Source: an uncultured Caulobacterales bacterium (GTDB lineage Bacteria > Pseudomonadota > Alphaproteobacteria > Caulobacterales > Caulobacteraceae). From it: a stretch of DNA of 64,000 nucleotides. The notes under the pieces were generated by a model. The model was not told the DNA's origin. It did no database searches and was given only the letters and a program-made list of their open reading frames with translations. The translations under genes and the position numbers were made by a program. Below, one piece after another: positions 8,015-16,003 of the stretch. The DNA is taken from assembly GCA_903862425.1 (NCBI GenBank), contig CAIOYC010000030.1, positions 84,367-148,366 of the forward strand, written 5' to 3'. Numbering within the stretch: position 1 is the first letter of the stretch; each line of letters starts with the position of its first letter.

Positions 8015-8164
8015 CGCCCCAGGTTGCCCAGAGGCGCTTAAGCCTGTTCCCCAACAGGGTGGATCGCAGGCCTTGGGCCGCGCTCCGGAATGACGAGCGG
8101 CTTTTGCCTTATTGCGGCCTCATCCGGAACGTGACGCACGGACGCAGGCGCCCAAGATGGGGCG
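8015..8164 (+). ncRNA. ssrS: Structured non-coding region, candidate 6S RNA
   Basis: This 150-base stretch in a 647-base gene-free gap can fold into one long, interrupted hairpin. The closing stem is CGCCCCA (8015-8021) with TGGGGCG (8158-8164). A large internal loop follows, with a small hairpin CCTGTT/AACAGG at 8043-8058. Next is the stem CTTGGGC (8072-8078) with GCCCAAG (8150-8156), and the apical stem TCCGGA/TCCGGA (8084-8089 and 8123-8128) extended by TGA/TCA. The single long hairpin with a central bubble, and the CTCCGGAA...TTGCGGCCT wording, resemble what I recall of alphaproteobacterial 6S RNA, which binds the sigma-70 holoenzyme. It could instead belong to the rpsB leader. The strand is inferred. 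Confidence 0.42.
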
Positions 8165-8250
8165 AGCGACGAAATTCAACTCAGATCGTGCGCGTCGCGG
8201 AACGCTTCATCGGGTCAGGCCTTTTAAGAATGTTCGTCGCGAGACGGACC

Positions 8251-8292
8251 GCTGGCCCGGCGTTGACGCCCCCCCGATACCGCCGGGCCAGC
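8251..8292. repeat. 12-bp inverted repeat before rpsB
   Basis: GCTGGCCCGGCG (8251-8262) and CGCCGGGCCAGC (8281-8292) are perfect complements around an 18-base loop. There is no T-run next to it on either strand, so it is not a standard terminator. It lies 50 bases upstream of the proposed rpsB promoter. Apart from these hairpins and the proposed promoter, the gap 7850-8496 shows no gene. Confidence 0.5.
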
Positions 8293-8341
8293 CCCCTTAT
8301 CCCCCGCTTGGCCCTTTGGCTTGTGCGAAAATCGCCCGCCC

Positions 8342-8370
8342 TTGATTTTTCTGCCTTTCGCGACTACATC
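8342..8370 (+). promoter_or_regulatory. Possible sigma-70 type promoter of rpsB-tsf
   Basis: TTGATT (8342-8347) and TACATC (8365-8370) are 17 bases apart, in the more AT-rich patch of the gap. This would give a leader of about 120 bases before rpsB, a plausible length for autoregulation by S2. The hexamers are only partial matches, so this is tentative. Confidence 0.35.
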
Positions 8371-8496
8371 GCGACCATCTCACACGCAGGTGTTCGGTGC
8401 GGCCGGGTCAATCCCCGGTCTTCGCCGTTCCGGTCCTGAGCCATCCAGCTCGGGGATTACCTGCGGAGGACGAACCGGAAGAAGGAACAAGGTTCA

Positions 8497-9369
8497 ATGG
8501 CACTGCCCGATTTCTCTATGCGTCAGCTCCTGGAAGCCGGCGCCCACTTCGGCCACCAGACCCACCGCTGGAACCCGAAGATGCAGAAGTACATCTTCGG
8601 CTCGCGCGCCAACATCCACATCATCGACCTGTCGCAGTCGATCCCGCTGCTGCACCAGGCCCTGCTGAAGGTGCGTGAAGTGGCGGCCGGCGGCGGTCGT
8701 ATCCTGTTCGTCGGCACCAAGCGCCAGGCGCAGGATCCTGTGGCCCAGGCCGCCAAGCGTTGCGCCCAGTATTATGTGAACCACCGCTGGCTCGGCGGCA
8801 CGCTCACCAACTGGCGCACCATCTCCGGCTCCATCGCCCGTCTGCGCGAGCTGGAAGGCCTGCTGGACGGCGGCGAGAGCGCCGGCCGCTCCAAGAAGGA
8901 GCTGCTGACCCTGACCCGAGAGCGTGAAAAGCTCGAACTGTCGCTGGGCGGCATCAAGGACATGGGCGGCATCCCCGACCTGATGTTCGTGATCGATACG
9001 AACAAGGAAGGCATCGCCATCCAGGAAGCCCGCAAGCTGAACATTCCGGTGATCGGCATCCTGGACACCAATTCCGATCCGGACGGCATCGCCTATCCGA
9101 TCCCGGGCAATGACGATGCGGCGCGCGCGCTGCAGCTCTATTGCGACCTGATCGCCGATTCGGTGCTCGACGGCCTCGCCGCCGGCCAGTCGGCCTCGGG
9201 TGTGGATCTCGGCGCCGCCGCTGACCCGGTTGAGCCGGCCCTGCGCACCCAGGCCGCCGCCCCTGCCGCCGAAGCCGCTCCGCCGGCTGCGGTCGAGGCG
9301 CCGGCCGAAGCTGAAGCCAGCACCGAAGCGGCGCTGGACGCCGTCTCGGAAGAGCCGGCCCAGCTCTAA
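8497..9369 (+). CDS. rpsB: 30S ribosomal protein S2
   Basis: A 290-residue protein. Residues 1-230 are the S2 core ([20 protein letters not shown] at the start, FVGTKRQAQ, and the helical hairpin that contacts 16S rRNA). Residues 235-290 form an Ala/Glu/Pro-rich tail of the kind often seen in alphaproteobacterial S2. The tail makes it longer than the 241 residues of E. coli S2. GAAGGAACAAGG precedes the ATG. tsf follows, as in most bacteria. Confidence 0.97.
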   Translation: MALPDFSMRQLLEAGAHFGHQTHRWNPKMQKYIFGSRANIHIIDLSQSIPLLHQALLKVREVAAGGGRILFVGTKRQAQDPVAQAAKRCAQYYVNHRWLGGTLTNWRTISGSIARLRELEGLLDGGESAGRSKKELLTLTREREKLELSLGGIKDMGGIPDLMFVIDTNKEGIAIQEARKLNIPVIGILDTNSDPDGIAYPIPGNDDAARALQLYCDLIADSVLDGLAAGQSASGVDLGAAADPVEPALRTQAAAPAAEAAPPAAVEAPAEAEASTEAALDAVSEEPAQL

Positions 9370-9420
9370 ACACTGTCATCCGCCTGCCGTATGGGCGGGT
9401 TGGAATACACACTGAATCAC

Positions 9421-9446
9421 GGACGCTCGCGATCTCGCGGGCGTCC
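9421..9446 (+). terminator. Hairpin between rpsB and tsf
   Basis: GGACGC (9421-9426) pairs with GCGTCC (9441-9446), extended through a G-T pair by CGCGA/TCGCG. A weak T-rich stretch (CGCCATTTTA) follows. It may act as a partial terminator or RNA-stability element setting the ratio of S2 to EF-Ts. Confidence 0.5.
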
Positions 9447-9476
9447 GCTTCGCCATTTTACTAACGGAGGTCGGCC

Positions 9477-10421
9477 ATGGCCGAGATCACAGCTCAGCTC
9501 GTGAAAGAGCTACGCGACACCACGGGCGTGGGCATGATGGACTGCAAGAAGGCCTTGCAGGAAACCGGCGGGGACATGGAAGCCGCCATCGACTGGCTTC
9601 GCGCCAAGGGCCTCAGCAAGGCCGCCAAGAAGGCCGACCGCGTTGCGGCCGAGGGCCTCGTCGCCGTCGTTCTGCGCGATGACGGTAAGGGCATGACCGG
9701 TGCGGTCATCGAGCTGAACGCCGAGACCGACTTCGTGTCGCGCAACGACCTGTTCCAGGCTGCCGCCCGCAAGGTCGCCACCGCCGCCCTCGACATCGAA
9801 GGCGCGGACATCCAGGCGCTGAACGCCGCGACCCTGCCCGACGGCCAGACCGCCGGGGACATGATCACCCAGCTGATCGCCACCATCGGCGAGAACATGA
9901 TGGTGCGTCGCTCGGCCCGCTTCGTCGTGCCCGAAGGCGCGGTCGCCGCCTACATTCATAACGCCACCGCGCCTGATCTCGGCCGCATCGGCGTGCTCGT
10001 GGCGCTGAAGTCGGACGGCCCGCACGATCGGGTGCAGGACATCGGCCGCAAGGTGGCGATGCACATCGCCGCCACCCAGCCCCTCGCCCTGAAGACCGAA
10101 GAAGTCGATCCGGCGGCGGTGGAGCGCGAGCGCGCCATCTTCGCCGAACAGGCCGCCGCCTCGGGCAAGCCCCCGGCCGTGGTCGAAAAGATGATCGAAG
10201 GTCGCATCCGCAAGTTCTACGAGGAGGTCGTGCTGTTGAAGCAGGCCTTCGTCATGGAGCCGGAAGTGACCGTCGAAGCGTTCGTGACCAAGGCCGGCAA
10301 GGACATGGGCCATGCGGTCGAAGTCACCGGCTTCGTGCGCCTCGCTCTCGGCGAAGGTGTTGAGAAAGGCCCCGAAGCTGACTTCGCCGCCGAAGTCGCC
10401 TCGCTCACTGGCGCGGCCTAA
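9477..10421 (+). CDS. tsf: Translation elongation factor Ts
   Basis: A 314-residue protein that exchanges GDP for GTP on EF-Tu. The N-terminal UBA-like domain contains [16 protein letters not shown], and the core has the TDFVSRND segment (about residues 81-88) whose Asp and Phe intrude near the EF-Tu magnesium site. The start is clear: a strong ACGGAGG lies six bases upstream of the ATG. It shares a transcript with rpsB and is followed by a terminator-like hairpin at 10475. Confidence 0.97.
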   Translation: MAEITAQLVKELRDTTGVGMMDCKKALQETGGDMEAAIDWLRAKGLSKAAKKADRVAAEGLVAVVLRDDGKGMTGAVIELNAETDFVSRNDLFQAAARKVATAALDIEGADIQALNAATLPDGQTAGDMITQLIATIGENMMVRRSARFVVPEGAVAAYIHNATAPDLGRIGVLVALKSDGPHDRVQDIGRKVAMHIAATQPLALKTEEVDPAAVERERAIFAEQAAASGKPPAVVEKMIEGRIRKFYEEVVLLKQAFVMEPEVTVEAFVTKAGKDMGHAVEVTGFVRLALGEGVEKGPEADFAAEVASLTGAA

Positions 10422-10474
10422 CACCCTCTAGAGATTGGCGCGTGCTTTACGGCGCGTGCTTCGTCCCTATAAAG

Positions 10475-10505
10475 ACGGCCGGTCGCTCGCGCGGCCGGCC
10501 GTTTT
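10475..10505 (+). terminator. Intrinsic terminator after tsf
   Basis: ACGGCCGG (10475-10482) pairs perfectly with CCGGCCGT (10495-10502), with an inner CGC/GCG, and a short T-run (10502-10505) follows. It separates rpsB-tsf from the pyrH-led unit. Confidence 0.8.
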
Positions 10506-10541
10506 GATTCCCCTCCGAGTTTCGCGCCAAAAGGGTCCGCC

Positions 10542-11285
10542 ATGACCAGCTCTCCCCCCGCGCTCCTTTACAAACGCGTGCTTCTCAAGATTTCAGGTGA
10601 AGCGGCGCTCGGCGGAGAGGCCGGGCATGGAATCGACATCGCCAATGTGGACAAGGTTGCGGCGGACATCGCGGAAATTGTCCGCCAGGGCACGCAGGTC
10701 TGCCTGGTGATCGGCGGCGGCAACATCTTCCGCGGGCTCGCCGGCGCCGCCCAGGGCATGGAGCGCGCCCAGGCGGACTATATGGGCATGCTGGCGACGG
10801 TGATTAACGCCCTGGCCATGCAGAGCGCCCTGGAGCGCGCCGGGGTGGATACCCGCGTCCAGTCGGCCATTCCCATGCAGACCATCTGCGAGCCCTATAT
10901 CCGCCGCCGCGCGGTACGGCATCTGGAGAAGGGCAGGGTGGTGATCTTCGCCGCCGGCACCGGCAGCCCCTACTTCACTACCGATACCACCGCCGCCTTG
11001 CGCGCCGCCGAGATGAATTGCGAGGCCCTGCTGAAGGGCACCAGCGTCGACGGCATCTATACTGCCGACCCGAAGCGCAAGCCGGACGCCGAGCGGCTGG
11101 ATCGCCTCACCTATCTCGAATATCTCTCCAAGGACCTGCGGGTTATGGACGCTTCCGCCATTGCTATGATGCGCGACAGCTCCATTCCTATCGTGGTCTT
11201 CTCCATTCGCCGTCCGGGCGCGTTGATGGATGTGATGACGGGGCAAGGCGCCCACAGCGTCATCACCGAATCGCCCGCAGCCTGA
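10542..11285 (+). CDS. pyrH: UMP kinase
   Basis: A 247-residue amino-acid-kinase-fold enzyme that phosphorylates UMP to UDP with ATP; it is cytosolic and hexameric in the family. The motifs are [11 protein letters not shown] at the start, the glycine loop [10 protein letters not shown], and [11 protein letters not shown] around residue 150. It starts the tightly packed run pyrH-frr-uppS-cdsA-dxr, which joins nucleotide supply, ribosome recycling and isoprenoid/lipid synthesis. The ATG at 10542 gives a short polar N-terminus before the first strand. Confidence 0.96.
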   Translation: MTSSPPALLYKRVLLKISGEAALGGEAGHGIDIANVDKVAADIAEIVRQGTQVCLVIGGGNIFRGLAGAAQGMERAQADYMGMLATVINALAMQSALERAGVDTRVQSAIPMQTICEPYIRRRAVRHLEKGRVVIFAAGTGSPYFTTDTTAALRAAEMNCEALLKGTSVDGIYTADPKRKPDAERLDRLTYLEYLSKDLRVMDASAIAMMRDSSIPIVVFSIRRPGALMDVMTGQGAHSVITESPAA

Positions 11286-11311
11286 CCCTTTAGCCAACAG
11301 GACCCTCCCTC

Positions 11312-11869
11312 ATGGCCAAGCCAGAACTGACCCACTATCGCGACCGGATGGACAAGGCGATCGAGGCCCTAAAGGCCGAATTTGCCGGGCTGCGCACGGG
11401 CCGCGCCAATGTCGGCCTGCTCGATCCGGTCATGGTGGAGGCCTATGGATCCTCCACGCCGCTCAACGCTGTCGCCGCCATCAGCGTCCCCGAGCCGCGC
11501 CTGATCACCGTCAGCGTCTGGGACAAGGGCGTGGTCGTTTCTGTGGAGAAAGCGATCCGCGCCGCCGGCCTCGGCCTCAACCCCATCGTCGACGGCACCA
11601 CCCTGCGCATCCCCGTGCCGCCTTTGACCGAGGAGCGCCGCAAGGACCTCGCCAAGCTGGCCGGCAAATATGCGGAAACCCAGAAGATCGCTGTACGCAA
11701 TGTTCGCCGCGACGCCAACGACGACCTGAAGAAGGCCGAAAAGGCTGGCGATATCTCCCAGGACGATCTGAAGAAGATGGAGACGGAGGTTCAGGGCTTC
11801 ACCGATGGGGCGATCAAGCGCATCGACGAAGCCTTGAAAACAAAAGAGCAAGAGATCATGCAGGTTTAA
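11312..11869 (+). CDS. frr: Ribosome recycling factor
   Basis: A 185-residue protein, the standard RRF length. It shows the [20 protein letters not shown] segment near residue 30 and the helix [28 protein letters not shown] (about 110-140), both family hallmarks. With EF-G it splits post-termination ribosomes. It lies 26 bases after pyrH and 79 bases before uppS; a weak GAACCG/CGGTTC stem at 11898-11915 sits in the latter gap. Confidence 0.97.
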   Translation: MAKPELTHYRDRMDKAIEALKAEFAGLRTGRANVGLLDPVMVEAYGSSTPLNAVAAISVPEPRLITVSVWDKGVVVSVEKAIRAAGLGLNPIVDGTTLRIPVPPLTEERRKDLAKLAGKYAETQKIAVRNVRRDANDDLKKAEKAGDISQDDLKKMETEVQGFTDGAIKRIDEALKTKEQEIMQV

Positions 11870-11948
11870 GGCTCATAGTGCTTTTGGTGCTTGAGCCGAA
11901 CCGTCGGGGCGGTTCTGGCGGCAGGGTGGGCCGCGTCGGGAGAAGTGT

Positions 11949-12737
11949 ATGGGCGTGATGTCGCCGACCAAGCAGCCCGAGGGGCGCAGCGACCGCACAG
12001 TCCCGGCTGAGCGTGTCGGCGCCCGTCACGTGGCCATCATCATGGACGGCAATGGGCGCTGGGCGAAACAGCGCGGAATGCCGCGCGTGTTCGGTCACCG
12101 CGCAGGGGTCAACGCTTTGAAGCGCACGGTCGAGGGCGCTCCCGATCTTGGCGTCGAGTGGATGACCGTGTTCGGCTTCTCCACCGAAAACTGGACCCGG
12201 CCGGCTGCCGAAGTGGCCGAGTTGATGGGGATACTGAAGAATTATCTGCGCTCCGATCTCGCCCGCATGGAGCGCGAAGGCGTGCGCTTGCGGGTGATCG
12301 GTCGTCGCAACGGCCTGGACGCCGAGGTGCTGGATATCATCGCCCACGCCGAGGCGCGGACGCGCCATAACGACCGCTTCCACCTGCAGGTCGCCTTCAA
12401 TTATGGCGGTCGAGCCGATATCGCCGACGCCGCGCGCCGCTATGCTGAGGCGGTGGTGGAGGGCCGGGAGGATTTGAAGGGCTTCGACGAGGCCGGTTTC
12501 GAACGCTATCTGTCTACCGCCCATGGACCGCCGCCGGATCTGATCGTGCGGACCTCTGGCGAGCAGCGGATATCCAACTTCCTGCTATGGGAAGCGGCCT
12601 ATGCCGAACTGGTGTTCCAGGACGTCCTGTGGCCCGACTACGGCCCCGAATATCTGGGCGCCGCTATCGAGGAGTTCAGGCGCCGGGATCGCCGTTACGG
12701 CGGAGCGGAGGCCGATGGCGTCCTCGCAACCGGGTAA
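11949..12737 (+). CDS. uppS: Undecaprenyl diphosphate synthase (cis-prenyltransferase)
   Basis: A 262-residue cytosolic enzyme that condenses isopentenyl diphosphate onto farnesyl diphosphate to make the C55 carrier for peptidoglycan and O-antigen. The signature VAIIMDGNGRWAKQRG carries the catalytic Asp, FSTENWTRP follows, and the C-terminal LIVRTSGEQRISNFLLWE binds the pyrophosphate. Its last 23 bases overlap the cdsA start, so the two are coupled. The ATG at 11949 adds a 25-residue polar extension before the conserved core, which is not unusual in this group. Confidence 0.95.
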   Translation: MGVMSPTKQPEGRSDRTVPAERVGARHVAIIMDGNGRWAKQRGMPRVFGHRAGVNALKRTVEGAPDLGVEWMTVFGFSTENWTRPAAEVAELMGILKNYLRSDLARMEREGVRLRVIGRRNGLDAEVLDIIAHAEARTRHNDRFHLQVAFNYGGRADIADAARRYAEAVVEGREDLKGFDEAGFERYLSTAHGPPPDLIVRTSGEQRISNFLLWEAAYAELVFQDVLWPDYGPEYLGAAIEEFRRRDRRYGGAEADGVLATG

Positions 12738-13554
12738 GCGTTTCGACTGGAGCAATCTGGGCGTGAGGGCGATGTCGGGAGTGATCCTGGCGCCGCTCGC
12801 GCTTCTGGCTGTCTGGTTCGGCGGCTGGGCCTTTCTCGTCATGATCGCCGTGGGCGTGGCCCTGCTCACCATCGAATGGGGCGGCATGGCCGACAAGGAG
12901 ACGCCGGTCCGTGCGGCGGCGGTCATGTCTGTCGCCATTCTTGGCTCGGTCTTCGTCGCCTATCAGGGCCATCCGTGGATGGGCTGGCTGGTGGTGGCGC
13001 TGGGCGCCGTGCTGGGCGGCGTCTTCACCCTGCTACGCGGCAAGATCGACCGCCCGGCCGACATCGCCTTCGGCGTCCTTTATATCGGTGCGCCCTCCGT
13101 GGCCCTGGTCTGGCTGCGCGGTTCGCCGGGCGGGCGGGAGTGGACACTGATCCTTCTCGCTGTGGTCTGGGCGGCGGATATCGCCGCCTTCCTGGTGGGT
13201 AGTGCGCTGAAGGGGCCTAAGCTCTGGCCGCGGTTCTCTCCCAACAAGACCTGGACCGGCTTCTTCGGCGGGCTTCTCGGCGGGGCGCTGGCGGGGGTGG
13301 GCGTCGCCGCCTTGCCGCTGGGCGCCGGCGGGCCGAGCCTGATGCACGCGGCCTGGATCGGGCTTTTGGCGGCGCTGGCGGCGATGGCGGGCGATTTATG
13401 GGAGTCGATGCTGAAGAGGCGGTTCGGGGTCAAGGATTCCGGCGATCTGATCCCTGGCCATGGCGGCTTGCTTGATCGGGTCGACGGGTTGATGTTCGCC
13501 GCCGTTCTGGTTGCAGGGGTGCGGCTGTTGTTCTTTCAGGGTCTGATCGCTTGA
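12715..13554 (+). CDS. cdsA: Phosphatidate cytidylyltransferase (CDP-diglyceride synthase)
   Basis: A 279-residue polytopic inner-membrane enzyme that makes CDP-diacylglycerol from phosphatidate and CTP. The family signature is at the C-terminus: [13 protein letters not shown], then [18 protein letters not shown] and [14 protein letters not shown] chose the ATG at 12715 because GCGGAGG lies just upstream and the protein then begins [12 protein letters not shown] before the first membrane helix; the longer frame is only uppS read in another phase. It overlaps uppS by 23 bases and dxr by 4. Confidence 0.94.
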   Translation: MASSQPGKRFDWSNLGVRAMSGVILAPLALLAVWFGGWAFLVMIAVGVALLTIEWGGMADKETPVRAAAVMSVAILGSVFVAYQGHPWMGWLVVALGAVLGGVFTLLRGKIDRPADIAFGVLYIGAPSVALVWLRGSPGGREWTLILLAVVWAADIAAFLVGSALKGPKLWPRFSPNKTWTGFFGGLLGGALAGVGVAALPLGAGGPSLMHAAWIGLLAALAAMAGDLWESMLKRRFGVKDSGDLIPGHGGLLDRVDGLMFAAVLVAGVRLLFFQGLIA

Positions 13555-14735
13555 GCGTGCGTCGTGTAACAGTATTGGGCTCGACCGGGTCGGTCGGGAT
13601 ATCGACGCTCGACCTGATCGAGAAGAGCGGCGAGGCGGTTGAGGTCGTCGCCCTGGTCGCGGGGCGCAACGTTGCCATGCTGGCCGAGCAAGCGAAGCGC
13701 TGGCGGCCGAAGATTGCTGTGATCTCCGACGAGCACTGTCTTCCCGATCTCCGCGCCGCGCTGGCTGGTACGGGCATAGAGGTGGCCGCGGGCGCCGAAG
13801 CGGTGGTCGAGGCAGCGGCGCGGCCGGCCGACTGGGTCATGTGCGCCATCGTCGGCATCGCCGGCCTTCGCCCCACCATGGCGGCGGCCAGGAACGGCGT
13901 GATGCTGGCGGTGGCCAACAAGGAGAGCGTGGTCTGCACCGGCCGGCTGATGATCGATATGGTGGTGGCCGCCGGCGGACAGCTGCTCCCGGTCGATTCC
14001 GAGCATTCGGCCATCTTCCAGGGCCTGGGCGGTCTGGACGCCAGCCAGGCGTCGAAGCTGATTCTCACCTCGTCCGGCGGTCCGTTCCGGGGCTGGACGC
14101 GTCAACAGATGTCCGCCGCGACGCTGGAGCAGGCCACCAGCCATCCCAACTTCGCCATGGGGCCGAAGATCACCGTCGACAGCGCGCAGATGATGAACAA
14201 GGGCCTGGAGATCATCGAGGCGGCCTACCTGTTCGATACCCCCGCCGAGCGCATCGAGGTGCTGGTCCACCCGCAGCAGATCATCCACTCTATGGTCGAG
14301 TTCAAGGACGGCTCCACCATGGCCCAGCTGTCCCCGCCCGACATGCGCGGCCCCATCGCCTGCGCCTACGCCTGGCCAGCCCGGCTGGATTGGCCGGCGC
14401 CTAGGCTCGACCTCGCCGCGCTGAAGGCTCTGACCTTCGAAGCCCCGGACGAAGACAGGTTTCCGGCGCTCGGTCTGGCGCGCGAGGCCATCCGCCTCGG
14501 CGGCCGTGCGCCGGCAGCGCTTAATGCGGCTAACGAGTGCGCCGTGGCCGCCTTCCTTGACCGTCGCATCGGCTTTCTGGATATTGCCCGCACGGTCGCC
14601 GAGACGCTGGAAAAAATGCAGGCGGCCGGCGAACTCAAGGGCGAAGGCGGCCTCGACGGGGCGCTTGAGACGGATCGCCGCGCCCGAGCGGTAGCGGAGG
14701 CCATTATCTTGCCATCGGCGCATAGGACGACCTGA
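13551..14735 (+). CDS. dxr: 1-deoxy-D-xylulose 5-phosphate reductoisomerase
   Basis: A 394-residue MEP-pathway enzyme that converts DXP to MEP with NADPH and a divalent metal. It shows the NADPH-binding [14 protein letters not shown] near the N-terminus, ANKESVVC, the metal-site segment [11 protein letters not shown], and SSGGPFRGW. The start is most likely the TTG at 13551, overlapping the cdsA stop as TTGA with AGGG nine bases upstream; GTG at 13557 is an alternative. The pathway feeds UppS encoded two genes upstream. Confidence 0.95.
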   Translation: MSVRRVTVLGSTGSVGISTLDLIEKSGEAVEVVALVAGRNVAMLAEQAKRWRPKIAVISDEHCLPDLRAALAGTGIEVAAGAEAVVEAAARPADWVMCAIVGIAGLRPTMAAARNGVMLAVANKESVVCTGRLMIDMVVAAGGQLLPVDSEHSAIFQGLGGLDASQASKLILTSSGGPFRGWTRQQMSAATLEQATSHPNFAMGPKITVDSAQMMNKGLEIIEAAYLFDTPAERIEVLVHPQQIIHSMVEFKDGSTMAQLSPPDMRGPIACAYAWPARLDWPAPRLDLAALKALTFEAPDEDRFPALGLAREAIRLGGRAPAALNAANECAVAAFLDRRIGFLDIARTVAETLEKMQAAGELKGEGGLDGALETDRRARAVAEAIILPSAHRTT

Positions 14736-14756
14736 GCAGGGGCCACCGGACATTCC

Positions 14757-15977
14757 ATGCTCGCATTGCTGCAAAACATCCTGCTGACCGTCCTGCCGTG
14801 GCTTTTCGTGCTCACGGTGGTCGTTGTCGTTCATGAACTGGGTCACTTCCTGATCGCCAAGATGTTCGGCGTGGCGGTGGACCGCTTTTCCATCGGCTTT
14901 GGGAAGACCCTGTGGAGCCGACGGGACCGTAGCGGCGTTGAGTGGCGCCTGGCCGCCCTGCCGCTCGGCGGCTATGTGCGCTTTTCTGGGGATGCCGACG
15001 CCTCGTCCTCAGTTCCCGACGCCGACGACCTTGCCGATCTGAAGCAGCAGATCGTCGCCAGGCAGGGCGCCGAGGCGGTGAGCCGTTATTTCCACTTCAA
15101 ACCGCTGTGGCAGCGGGCTCTGGTGGTGGCGGGCGGCCCATTCGCCAACTTCGTGCTGGCTGTGGTGATCTTCGCCGGCATCGCGATGACCAGCGGGGTT
15201 ATGACCGCCAAGCCTCTGATCTCCGGCGTTCTGCCCAACAGCCCCGCCGCCGCCGCCGGCTTCCAAGCTGGCGACCTGATCGTGCGCATGAACGGCCAGC
15301 CGTTAGACAACTTTTTCAAGGTGGGCAGGTACGCCGCCTATCATCCCGGCCATCCCATGAGCTTCGTGGTGCAGCGAGGCGGCAAGGATGTAGCGCTGGA
15401 TGCGACGCCCCAGAACCGTGTCCGCCCCGATCCCCTGTTCGGGCGCCCGATGAAGGTGGGCATGCTCGGTCTTGCGGGTCCTACCGATCGATCCATGGTC
15501 AGTTTCCAGCGCCTCAATCCCGTCGCCGCGGTCGGTGAGGGGGTAGGGGAGACCGTCGAGACCCTCGACGTCACCTTGCGCTATCTCGGTCGCATGATCG
15601 TGGGACGCGAATCAGGCGACCAGCTGGGCGGGCCGATCCGCACCGCGCTCATGTCCAAGGCCGTGACCGAAGCCAACGCGGCGGCTCCTGGCACCCTTGG
15701 GGAAAAGAGCCTTAATGTCGCAGCGGGGCTGATCGGCTTCGCTGCGGTCATCTCCATCGGTATCGGCTTCATGAACCTGCTGCCCATACCCATGCTCGAT
15801 GGCGGTCACCTGTTGTTTTATGGATACGAAGCGGTGGCCCGGCGCCCCGTTACGGCTCGGTTCCAGGCCGCAAGCTACAGGGTGGGCCTTGCTTTGGTGG
15901 TCGGATTGATGTTGTTCGCCACCTGGAACGATCTCCAGCTTCCAGTTCTGAAAATCCTCGGAGGGCATGTCTCTTGA
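14757..15977 (+). CDS. rseP: Site-2 protease RseP (MmpA type)
   Basis: A 406-residue intramembrane zinc metalloprotease. The HELGH motif is at residues 26-30 in the first membrane helix, a PDZ domain lies at about 140-220, and the third zinc ligand is in the LLPIPMLDGGHLL motif near residue 345. In Caulobacter the homologue MmpA cleaves the polarity factor PodJ, and in E. coli RseP cleaves the anti-sigma factor RseA. Its place before bamA is conserved in many proteobacteria. It follows dxr by 21 bases. Confidence 0.95.
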   Translation: MLALLQNILLTVLPWLFVLTVVVVVHELGHFLIAKMFGVAVDRFSIGFGKTLWSRRDRSGVEWRLAALPLGGYVRFSGDADASSSVPDADDLADLKQQIVARQGAEAVSRYFHFKPLWQRALVVAGGPFANFVLAVVIFAGIAMTSGVMTAKPLISGVLPNSPAAAAGFQAGDLIVRMNGQPLDNFFKVGRYAAYHPGHPMSFVVQRGGKDVALDATPQNRVRPDPLFGRPMKVGMLGLAGPTDRSMVSFQRLNPVAAVGEGVGETVETLDVTLRYLGRMIVGRESGDQLGGPIRTALMSKAVTEANAAAPGTLGEKSLNVAAGLIGFAAVISIGIGFMNLLPIPMLDGGHLLFYGYEAVARRPVTARFQAASYRVGLALVVGLMLFATWNDLQLPVLKILGGHVS

Positions 15978-16003
15978 GCCCGCCCCCCGCAGACGGTTCA
16001 TCG

